From Lepidurus packardi (lineage: Eukaryota; Arthropoda; Branchiopoda; Notostraca; Triopsidae), in assembly GCA_023053545.1 (NCBI GenBank), contig JAKZAN010000004.1:4030001-4094000 (forward strand): a stretch of 64,000 nucleotides of DNA. Reading direction: 5' to 3'. A model generated the notes under the pieces. It was not told where the DNA came from, did not search any database, and saw only the letters and a list, made by a program, of their open reading frames with translations. A program made the position numbers and the translations under genes. Below are positions 26,298 through 35,434 of this stretch, in pieces (the stretch's first letter is position 1; every line of letters starts with the position of its first letter).

Positions 26298-29200
26298 TCA
26301 ATCTAGTACAAAATCTCCTAGGTATACTGGCTTTTTCCGCACTCGGGTTGAACGTTTTGGCTGAGGTAAGTCTTCCATTGTCGTTAATTCGTTCGAGTCT
26401 TCAGCCTCCAAGGTTTCTTGTTGCGGGATTTGAGCACCCTCGGCACCGTACACTTCCATAGATCCAGGAGTTTCTTTGGGTTTTAACTGATCTGACTCTT
26501 CCCCTGAGGAATTTGCCTCCTCCTCCGAATCATAAGGACCTTGGTAAGGTTTCAGACATTGTACATGTACAGGGAAAACCCTCCAACGTTTTCGCGTTCG
26601 TAAAACCGAATAAGTCCTGTACTCGATAAGTATTCTCGGAAATCTTACTTTGTATCTCGTAAGGTCCGATAAATTTAGGCTCCAACTTCGGGCTCCTTCC
26701 CTTTCGTCGAATATTGCGTCGGATCCACACGAGTTCTCCAGGCTCATAACTCCGGGCTTCCTTGCGTTTATCATTATAGTACTCAGCTTGACGTAGTTGA
26801 GCGCGTAATATATTGTTATACGCTTCCCTCCATAATCCCTGAATTTTATCGAAGAATTCTTCATACGTCTCCCCATCATCTTGAGGCCATGGAAAGAAAC
26901 GTTCACACGCCACCACAGGAATTCGACCATAAAGTAATTCAAAAGGGGAACGTTTGGAAGAGGTTTGGACAGACGAGTTCATGGCAAATGCTGCGGACTG
27001 GAGGTATGCATCCCAATTGTCATGAGCCCGGTTCACGTAAGCACGTAGAATAGTAATCACCGTTTGATTATTTCGTTCAACTAACCCGTTACTCTGGGGA
27101 TGGTAGGCTGATGTTAAGCTATGTCGAATACCCAAGCTTCTAATCGTTTCTTCGAAGTTTTGTGATGTAAAGGCGGATCCTCGATCACTGATAATCTGAG
27201 CGGGTATTCCATGTCTGAGGAAGATCTGGTTTTTCAGGATTCGAATAACTTCCTCCGTGCTAGTATCCGGCACGGATGCCAATTCCGTCCACTTAGTCAA
27301 ATGGTCTACGATTACCAGGATATGTCTCGACCCGCGCGGAGTTCTCTGTAAGGGCCCTACATGGTCTATACCAATTACCTCAAAAGGTTTCGTTGGTGGG
27401 GGTATGGATTGCAGATGTCCTTCTCGAGATCCTGGAGGTAGCTTATTTACTTGACATTTTAAACAGCCGCGGATGTATCTTTTCACCGTCTGTCGCATCC
27501 CAGGCCACCAGAATCGTTGAATTAGTCGTTCAATTGTTTTCTCTCTTCCGAGATGACCGTTTTCCGGGGGGTCGTGTACTGCGGATACTAAATCCCGTCG
27601 TAACGATGGAGGCACTACGAGTAGTAGACGTCGTCCTATACCCACATTGATACGGTAAAGTACTTCATCCTTAATGTGAAATTCTTCCTTAATCCGGTCA
27701 CGGCTTCTTTTCGATTCTTCATTAGGCTGATTACGTAAGACTCGTAGGATTTTCCGAAAATCGGGACTCACAGATTGTAAGGTGGCTAATTCGGATTTCG
27801 AAATCGGACTGGGAGTAAGAAGGCACACAAACATACGGAAATCGTCTTCGCTCTCAATGGGGTTCCCTACTGGTGCTCGGGAAAGAGCGTCGGCTACCAC
27901 GTTCAACTTACCTTTACGGTGTTCAATGGTGAAAGGTTGGTATTCTTGCATCGCTACTAACCAACGCGCAAACTTACGGTTCATTGGTTGTGCCGCTTGA
28001 AGCCATTTCACCGCGACATTGTCGGTAACGATCTTCAAAGGACGTCCATGGACATATGACCGAAAATGCTGTAATGCCCAAACTAGTGCCAAACACTCCA
28101 ATTCATTCGAGTGGTATCGTCGTTCGACCTCAGTTACTCTTCTACTTGCATAGGCGACCACGTGACTTTCGTTATTCTTGATTTGAATCAGAACGGCCCC
28201 CAGACCGAGAATGCTGGCGTCGGTGTGAAGTTCAGTGGGAAATCCCTCTTTGAAGTGACGTAAAATGGGCGAACAGATAAGTGCTTCTTTCAACACGGTA
28301 AATGCCTCCCGTTGCTCCGGAGTCCAGCGCCATTTCATGTCTTTTCGCAGTAGTATATGGAGAGCGTAGGCTTTTCTAGCATACTCGGAGATGAAGCGAC
28401 GATAGTAGCCGGTTAGTCCCAAAAATCCACGGACTTCACGAACATTTTCCGGTACTGGAAATTCACGAACTGCTACTGTTTTCTGGGGGTCAGGTTGGAT
28501 ACCTTCACTACTCACTTTATGTCCTAGGTAAATCGTATGATCCGTACCGAACGTACACTTTGCAGGATGTAGTAGAAGATTTGCTTTTTCCAAAGATTTG
28601 AACACAGCTTCCACATCTACCAAATGTTGCTGAAATGTCGCGGAATAAGGCATCACATCATCTAAAAAGGCCATGCAAGTCTGCCATTTTAGTCCACCCA
28701 AAACTTGATCCATAAGGCGCTGAAAACTGGCTGGGGCATTAGTTAACCCAAATGGCATACGCTGGAACTCGTACAATCCGTCTGGTGTAACGAATGCTGT
28801 TTTCTGTCGGTCCTCTTCCTCCACTTCCATCTGCCAGTAGCCCCCGATGAGATCCATTGGGGAAAAATAGCGAGCACCACCCAGTCGTTGAAGTACGTCA
28901 TCGAGTAAAGGAAGGGGATAAGAATCTTTCACCGTTACTGCGTTCAGACGTCTATAATCCACACAAAATCTCCAAGTTCCATTCTTTTTACGCACCAATA
29001 CCACGGGAAACGCCCAAGGACTCTGGGAGGGTCGTATGATATCTTGACTCAGCATTTCATCTACTTGTTTTGCGATTTCGTTGCGTTCACCAGGAGATGT
29101 TCGGTAGGGTCGAAGACGTACGGGAACAGACGTACTTACGGGAATCGAGTGAGTAGCTTGACGTGTATGTCCAAAATGAGTAGGATTAGTAGAGAAACAA

Positions 29201-30078
29201 TGACTGTATCTCCTCACTAATGCTTTTAGTTCTTGATGCTGTTCGGGAGATAATTGGGTACCATATTGTACTGGGGGGTCCCACTCTGCCAGCTGATTGT
29301 CCTTAGATTCTAAGAGCTTGGATTCCTCGTCAATCGTGGTAATGATACAAGCATATTGTTGATCGTCCACTGGAGTAAATGTCGAAATCCTTTGACCAAC
29401 TTTTAATTGTAGCGGCTCTTCTAGGGGGTTTGTTACAGGGATCATACTCCTTCCGTCACTTTTCAATTTGACAAGTGACCTTGGAACCAGAAAACTTTGA
29501 TTCGGGTGATGGACTAGATATGGACTTACCATGCCTTCAGTAGCAGCCGGCTGCTCTGTTACACTTACTGAGATGAAACGGGTGCTTCGTGGGGGAATAT
29601 TAACCACAAGTGATGCTATTATGGGATACTCTTGTACGTTATTCACTTCATCTTTTATTCCTGCTAGGGGTAACTCATCCCTCTCCTCCAACTCTCCGAC
29701 CTTATTCACGGGTCCCAACTCTTCAGTTTCTACTTCCGAAATCCCTTGTTCAAACGCTTCTACTACGCCATCTTGGGTACGCAATCCTACTCCTAGCTCT
29801 ACAATCCCATCTACTCCCAACAGCATCTCATGCGATAACTCGTCCACTACCGCCATTTCTAACTTCACCTCTCGTGTTTCTGTGGTAACACTCATCTTCG
29901 CAGTCCCCACCGGTGTAAGCTCCGAACCGTTGGCCGCTATAAATCCGCTCTTCACCCAAGGTTCCAGTTCCTTCTCGGGATTGACCAAATCCGCACGAAT
30001 CATCGTTTTTGAAGCTCCAGAATCCACCAACGCTTCGACATCCTGCCCGTCCACTTTTAGCCGCATCTTTGGTAACAT
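26298..30078 (-). CDS. pol: Gypsy pol: protease, reverse transcriptase, RNase H, integrase (frameshifted near 3' end)
   Basis: A long frame runs to 26530. The aspartic protease reads ALVDSGASKTMI. The reverse transcriptase has FCVDYRRLN, MPFGLTNAPASFQ and the active site FLDDVMPYS, where YLDD/YVDD is common. RNase H begins LHTDAS with a later TDN. Integrase has an H2C2 finger (HLGREKTIERL...CLKCQ) and catalytic residues in IDHVGP, SDRGSAF and GLVERNNQ. A GPY/F module reads EPKFIGPYEI. Just after NTYRVQDL (about 26610-26640) the expected RVFPVHVQCLKPY continues in another frame (to 26298), so a short indel breaks the tail, unless this is a sequencing error. The pol ATG overlaps the gag stop as TGATG, with pol in the -1 frame, suggesting reinitiation or frameshifting. 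Confidence 0.93.
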
Positions 30079-31379
30079 CACTGTGGGGGACTTGCATACC
30101 GTAGCCGATCCTGCCCCATGAGATCGGCTTGCGCGTTTCCCGACTGGTTATTCATATTTTGAGGTCCGTGGTTCGGGGGAGGCGGACAATACTGGTTACT
30201 CTCGTGTCGCCGTACTGGACAATCTCGTCCATAATGGTCCGTACTTCCGCACGTGAAACACCCTCTAGTTCGTACGGGTTCGGTGTTCCTTACGGGTGTT
30301 GGGCACTCACGGCTCACATGTCCTTCCACACCGCATTTGTAGCAAGTTACTCGCCGAGGATTGGACGTGGGGAGGTTAGGTGGAGTGGGGCAATCGCGGG
30401 CAAAATGACCTTCCCGGCCGCACTTATAACATTCCCTCGGGTTGGGGTTCGGAGGGCGTTCAGGAAGAGGACGAGATGTACGTTCCTGGAGTTCCGGACG
30501 GTTCCGACCCGGATTAGCATTGGACCGTTCCAAACAAAGACGTTCAACTTTGGTTGTCAAATTCTGAATAACTGCTGTTAGATCGTTATCGATGGGCTTT
30601 GTGCTATCTCTATCATGCGGTACGGTGTTGATGGTTACGGGTTTGACAAAATGGTTATACGTGGTATGAGGAGACGTATGCATAGGGAGGGGACCCAAAG
30701 CATGTTCGACGTGGTCTAATTGCGTGATGAAACTATCCACGGTACTTGGGTTACCGGCAAGAATGGCAGCAGCTACTTCTCGGTGTAGTAACCCCCAAGC
30801 TAGTCGTTTAACTTGGTCTATTTCTGACAGTTTGACCGGACACATGCGGCACAAACGCAACTTGTCGTATACATATGTTCTACTAGACTCACCCGGGATT
30901 TGTCGTCGGGCTTCCATTATCCTAGCCCACTCTTCTAAAGTTAAAATTCGTCCAAAGGCTTTTTTGATACCCGTTTCCCAGTCTTCCCATGAAGGACATA
31001 AATTTCCTTGAACTTGGTGCCAATTATAAGCGGCGCCGGTGATCTTTGCTAGGGCAGCCCGTAGGTGATCATCAGGGTCCCAGCCTTCAACTACGCCCAC
31101 TCGAGATACAACTTCTATCCAAGCCTGTACATCATCATGTTGCTCGCCGGAGAAAACGGGGATGGTGGACAGGCTGTTCGTATTCAGTGTCTTGATTGGA
31201 CGAGTCACTTGGGCGTTTGTCGCCGGCACCTGTTGCGCTTGGAGGGCATCGACAAAAACTTTCCGCTGGGCTTGAAGTTCAGCTTTAAGAACATCTCGTT
31301 CGCTATCGTAGCGCTGTTGTTGAGCCAGGACGCTTTGAGCAAGGGACGTAATGGCTTGAATGAGTTGCTCGGACTCCAT
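30078..31379 (-). CDS. gag: Gypsy gag with three CCHC zinc knuckles
   Basis: 433-residue structural protein that packages element RNA. It begins MESEQLIQAITSLAQ, followed by a glutamine-rich coiled segment and a capsid-like region containing WEDWETGIKKAFG (about residues 100-230). The nucleocapsid has three knuckles: CYKCGREGHFARDC, CYKCGVEGHVSREC and CFTCGSTDHYGRDC. Intact from ATG to stop, consistent with a young insertion. Confidence 0.93.
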   Translation of the reverse strand: MESEQLIQAITSLAQSVLAQQQRYDSERDVLKAELQAQRKVFVDALQAQQVPATNAQVTRPIKTLNTNSLSTIPVFSGEQHDDVQAWIEVVSRVGVVEGWDPDDHLRAALAKITGAAYNWHQVQGNLCPSWEDWETGIKKAFGRILTLEEWARIMEARRQIPGESSRTYVYDKLRLCRMCPVKLSEIDQVKRLAWGLLHREVAAAILAGNPSTVDSFITQLDHVEHALGPLPMHTSPHTTYNHFVKPVTINTVPHDRDSTKPIDNDLTAVIQNLTTKVERLCLERSNANPGRNRPELQERTSRPLPERPPNPNPRECYKCGREGHFARDCPTPPNLPTSNPRRVTCYKCGVEGHVSRECPTPVRNTEPVRTRGCFTCGSTDHYGRDCPVRRHESNQYCPPPPNHGPQNMNNQSGNAQADLMGQDRLRYASPPQ

Positions 31380-31755
31380 GATAATTGTCTTTGTTGGGTG
31401 GAATTATTAATTCGTAGCACAAAAGGATGACTGACGCAATAATGAAAGCTCGGGCGTACTGTTCAGGATGTATGGTGACGCAAAAATGAAATTCTCAGAC
31501 GACGTCACAGCGAACGGCATAAGCACGGGTTCATTGTTGGTAACAATGAAATAATCCCGCGAAGCTTGTTCGGGATGAAATTAAAGTCGCAAAAGTTTGC
31601 CAAATCTCACAAAATCTTGCCCAAAAAAAAAGCGCTAATTGTAGCCACGACACTCACAAAGTTTCAGTCTAAAATTTACACATTGGCCATCGACGGCAAT
31701 ACTTTCAATCGCTGTTGCGAGAGTCTCCGTTAAAACAACAATTCACTGTTGGAAT

Positions 31756-31773
31756 ATCCCACCGCTGCCACCA
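31756..31773 (-). other. Primer-binding site, complementary to tRNA-Leu 3' end
   Basis: In element orientation it reads TGGTGGCAGCGGTGGGAT, 6 nt after the 5' LTR. This is the complement of an animal tRNA-Leu (AAG/TAG type) acceptor end including CCA. The match is from remembered tRNA sequence and is worth confirming. Confidence 0.75.
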
Positions 31774-31779
31774 AAATTG

Positions 31780-32073
31780 TGTGAGGGGAAAGTTGTAATT
31801 TGGATAATTATAAATGTCCGAAAGGAAAACCCCTGGAAATGAGCTGGGTTCGTTTAATTCCACTGTATTGTCAACATAAATCACTTTAAATCACAAAACT
31901 CCAACAATCAAAATCACCGCCTTAACTCTACTTCTCCTGACTACCGCTACATACCCCGACTCGCTACCCACTCTCTGACTACCACTCTCCTCAGCAACTC
32001 TTCACGCAACACACATCTCACGCCACCTAGTGAGCCTTAGAAATACTAATATACATATAATTTAACCATTACA
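31780..32073 (-). repeat. Gypsy 5' LTR (294 bp)
   Basis: Same length as, and apparently identical to, the copy at 25779-26072. It carries the promoter for element transcription toward lower coordinates. Confidence 0.95.
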
Positions 32074-32289
32074 CTTGTTTACATCCAAATTGGGCAAACC
32101 GCATAAGAGCGCATAAAAGCGGATTCAGCCACGTGTCTAGTGGTCCGCAGCAAACCGTTCATTTTTGCTCAAGGCAATTTTGTCTGCCACACAATGTTCC
32201 CCCTTCATTGCGTTCGCTCCTTCAAGGTAGCGCGTTGTGTACGTCTTCACTGGATTACTTTTTACTGCATTGCTTGATTAATTATAGTG

Positions 32290-32520
32290 GAGGTTAGTGT
32301 TCTTGCTTGTATTTTTTTGCTTGTTTTATTCCGTTATTTTCTTTGTATTCCTTGCTTGTACTTTTTCACTGGTTTTTCTTATTCTCTTTTGAGTTACTTT
32401 TTCTTGAAATCGCTCTTTTATAAACAGTTTTTCTTATTCGCTTAAAATTAGCTTCTATTCTTCATTTCTCTTGCTTGTACTTTTTCGCTAGTTTGTCTTA
32501 TTCCCTTATACGGTTACATT
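32290..32520 (+). repeat. Imperfect T-rich repeats upstream of MULE ORF
   Basis: Degenerate units built around CTTGCTTGTACTTTTTC and GTTTTTCTTATTC recur three to four times between the left TIR and the first ORF remnant. This may be the element's 5' leader or promoter region. Confidence 0.5.
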
Positions 32521-32521
32521 A

Positions 32522-34500
32522 TTGCATTATTCCCATATACTTTATATGGCGTCATCAAGGGGTCAGTTTTTTGCAAGTTGTCTTACCGAACTTGAGCGTA
32601 CAGCCAAATTTACGTGCGTCGCGTACGTTAATACGTCGACAGCGCCCGTACTGATTTCTAAAGAACATTTTGATAAGTTTCGGCAAGCGTGTTTCTCAAA
32701 GAAAACCAAGTTCAATGCCTACCCCTTTTTTTTTTTTTTTTTTTTTATTTATTTATTTAGGCGTAGGCTAATGCCTATTGCCTTTCTTACAGTATCTACA
32801 ACCTGGATTTCGATAATCATCATAACCTCATGAGTGGGTTTGTGTTCCACTCTTAACTTGGGTGAACAAACCACGAGTGAGGAAACTTGTTTGAAATGAC
32901 TAGGGTTGATGGGTGCGAGATAAAAATAACGTAAAAGGGTTTGTGAAACAGGACTTAAAATTAGCGACAGGAATCAATAGCTTTCTGCATGAAGGTGACA
33001 AGGGCGGGAAAAGCCTTCGAGGTAGTAAGTACAGAGTTTACACTAAAATGAACTTTTAGTTTGCTCAGTTCTCGTAGAAGTTCGGCTCTCTCCTTATTAA
33101 TTCTTCGGCAGTGAAACAATAAGTGGGGTAGGTCTTGTTTGGACCGGTCTTGGCAATGCCTACCCCTTACCAAAGCGTATAGCAAGGGAGCAATCTCTGT
33201 GTTTGGGAATCGACCAAACTGCGTGCAATACTTTGCCCGAGCGTTTTAGTGAAGTTTTAGCTTTGAACAGCTCCGGAGATGGTAATTGTTTCTACAATTT
33301 TCGCTTCACTGTCTTTGTTCGGCGACGAAAGTAAGCCCGTTGAGCTACGCTGCCGAGTTGTAGTCGAGTTGGCAGCCAGCTACCATTCCCAACTTTGGCC
33401 AATGTTTGTAAGATAGCCGTGGAGTTAATTTATCTGCACGGGATGGCATCCTCAGGTCATTTCATCCCGCGCTTCATCTAAATGAGACGTTTTCACCAAA
33501 TGGTTCAGTTTGCTCGGAAACTTTTGGCATCGTGTGGACTGGGAATTTGAGAGGGTGCTCGATGTTAGAAAATGGACATTTAGTCCCTGCAAAAAGCTGG
33601 AATCCTAATTATTTTGTGCCTTTGATAGAGCGTGAGCGTGCTAGTCAATCTCACCTCTTTTTGTCAGAGAACTGTATTCTTCCCGTTGTGGATGTCGTGG
33701 AAACTGCGTCAGAAATTCCCGATCACCCAATTGAAGCCACAAGTGTGGTAACACCTGTAGTTTCTTTCTGCATTTCTATGCAAAATAGTATTACCGCTTT
33801 TAGTTCAGGGCTTCGAGAGTCGTTTTCGCATGAAAATTCAGATTCGAAGTTCGAATTGTTAGTCCCTAAAGCTATTGTCGCAAAAAATGGAGAGCACAAA
33901 GAAAATTTCACTAAAGCCATTTCATCGAGTGGTAAAAAAAAAAACTATTGTAAAGGCAGGCAGAGCAATCTCTCTTAATGAGCAAGGGCCTGCAAAATTT
34001 TCGTGCAAGGGATTTGAGACAATTGAAGTTACATGTTGCCTAAGTCATGTTGCTCATGATCGCTTGTCAGGACATTGACGCCTTCATAAGATTACAAAGG
34101 AAGAAATGCGTCATAAACTACACATTGGAATCCCTAAACGTAAGATTGTTGAGAGTTGTATGGAAGAAAGCATCAGCGGTGATGGACGTTTTAGGGATCA
34201 GGCCGTTACCATGAAAGATCTGCATAACATAGCTCAGAAAAACCCAAGCATTTTTCGGAAACATAAGATAGATTCTGAGAGCGTCGACTTATGGATCCAA
34301 GAAATGGCAACACAGGAATACAATCCGGTATTTTTGTATAAAAAGCAAGGAGTTGCAGAGTAAAGAAGTAAATTAGATGTTTCAAACTTCGCTTAGGGCA
34401 TTATGTACGAAGATCAGCAAGATGCCTTAAAGAAGTACGCTAATAAATGTTTATGCATAGATAGTACGTACAAGGTTAAGTATTATGTTTGTTTTGACAA
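32522..34500 (+). pseudogene. MULE transposase pseudogene with OTU-like segment
   Basis: Frame pieces in order: 32522-32727 (MASSRGQFFASC is an internal methionine, ending KTKFNAYP); the same frame resuming after the LINE at 33154 (NAYPLPKRIAR...LPERFSEVLALNSSGDGNCFYN); 33532-33978; 33940-34078 (CCLSHVAHDRLSGH); 34106-34363; and about 34400-34475 (CIDSTYKV). The GDGNC motif matches the catalytic cysteine loop of OTU peptidases, a domain found in some vertnin/MULE-related proteins. Multiple stops and frameshifts mean no product is expected, and most of the DDE catalytic domain is missing. Confidence 0.6.
32728..33168 (-). mobile_element. 5'-truncated LINE insertion with A-tail and 15-bp TSD
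   Basis: In minus orientation the insert begins inside a reverse-transcriptase ORF near its C-terminus (QDLPHLLFHCRRINKERAEL, then FPALVTFMQKAIDSC, stop at 32961). It continues through a 3' UTR and ends in a poly(A) tail, seen as the T run 32726-32746 followed by ATTT units. The exact duplication CAATGCCTACCCCTT lies at 32713-32727 and 33154-33168. The host MULE frame reads through cleanly when the insert plus one TSD copy is removed. Confidence 0.92.
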
Positions 34501-35250
34501 CGCTTCTCATCTTGTCTGAAGATCGATTTATTCTTTTTATCGTTTATTCTTTAAAAAAATTAAAGAAAGGGTTGGTAATATTCAAACTTTCAAATTTATG
34601 AGTGACATGGCAGATCATGCCTGGAACGATGTTTTTTGACTTTTCGCGTACCACCAGGCGCATTTGCGTTTGGCATGTAGAAAGAGCATGGTACAAAACA
34701 TTACATGATGAATAGATCTATGTACAAAAGATTGCATGATGAATAGTTGCAAAAGATTGCAACAATTTAGACTAGGCAGCCTCGGAGAACTCACACCAAG
34801 AAGAACTAAGCGCTAATTCCAAATGTATGTTTATCGAAATCTCGTACATCGCTATAACTCTATTAACTGTGTCTATAACCAAGCAACAATCTATTAATCC
34901 AAGCGATAGTTGTGACTATTCATGTATTCTGAAATGTAGAAATACACAATAAGTCATTAAAAAAAGGTCATTCTAAAGGAATTGGCATTTTCATTTCGAA
35001 ACAAGATTTCATTATTTTCCACTAACACAGTTCTGCGATCTGAATACAATAAGAAATGAGCCCATGCTATTTCATGCAAACACTATGTTTTTCCTTAACA
35101 CTTTTCTCAAAGTGGCTATTAATTCCTGTTTCATACGCTTCTCAGCACCCTTCTGCACAAAAAGCGCCAACAGCCCTCGGGAATGGAAAGACCGCGCGAT
35201 TTTCAGCAACCGCCCCCCTTGAACCGCGGCAACAGCTTTTGGGATGGAAA
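34500..35250. other. 3' remnant of the MULE, no intact gene
   Basis: Eroded sequence between the last transposase fragment and the right TIR, with a small near-duplicate of the string ATGATGAATAG around 34706-34745. No gene is supported. Confidence 0.5.
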
Positions 35251-35252
35251 CG

Positions 35253-35326
35253 GCACGTGGCGCCACGCCCGGATTTTATGCGGATTGCCCAATGTAAACA
35301 AGAGAAAAGTCACAATAGCCTATCGT
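35253..35326 (+). repeat. Right terminal inverted repeat of MULE
   Basis: The reverse complement contains GGCTATTGTGAC, CTTGTTTACATTGGGCAA, CCGCATAAAA and GCCACGTG in the same order as the split left end (25752-25778 plus 32078-32135). Confidence 0.75.
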
Positions 35327-35434
35327 GGCTAAACATACGACTAAAAGCGGTTACCAAAGTCAGTAGTAGCTTGAGTGAATCATAGTTAGTATGTTAAGTT
35401 ATTCACTCTGTCGAATTTTATAGTATCAAGAACA

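Larger units (their letters stand above)
25779..32073 (-). mobile_element. Ty3/gypsy LTR retrotransposon, recently inserted
   Basis: Complete 6.3-kb element on the minus strand: LTR, primer-binding site, gag, pol, LTR. The LTRs look identical, so insertion was recent. It landed inside the left terminal inverted repeat of the older MULE: joining the flanks across one CTTG copy restores a TIR that matches the right end. A leftover segment at 26073-26290 between pol and the 3' LTR has no env-like feature. The C-terminal end of pol is frameshifted, see the pol entry. Confidence 0.95.
25752..35326 (+). mobile_element. Decayed Mutator-like DNA transposon, host of the nested insertions
   Basis: Matching inverted ends: the left end 25752-25778, resuming at 32078, shares GCTATTGTGAC, CTTGTTTACAT, TTGGGCAA, CCGCATAA and CCACGTG, in order, with the reverse complement of 35253-35326. 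Without inserts the element is about 2.8 kb. Internal + strand remnants (32522-34500) resemble MULE proteins. A vertnin/OTU-like SGDGNCFYN motif is at about 33272-33300, followed by a cysteine/histidine segment (CCLSHVAHDRLSGH) and KITKEEMRHKLHIGIPK. A transposase start EDQQDALKKYANK...LCIDSTYKV lies at about 34408-34475, whose Asp is the usual first catalytic residue. Stops and frameshifts break it throughout. The left TIR is interrupted by the gypsy element and the ORF by the LINE. Confidence 0.75.
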
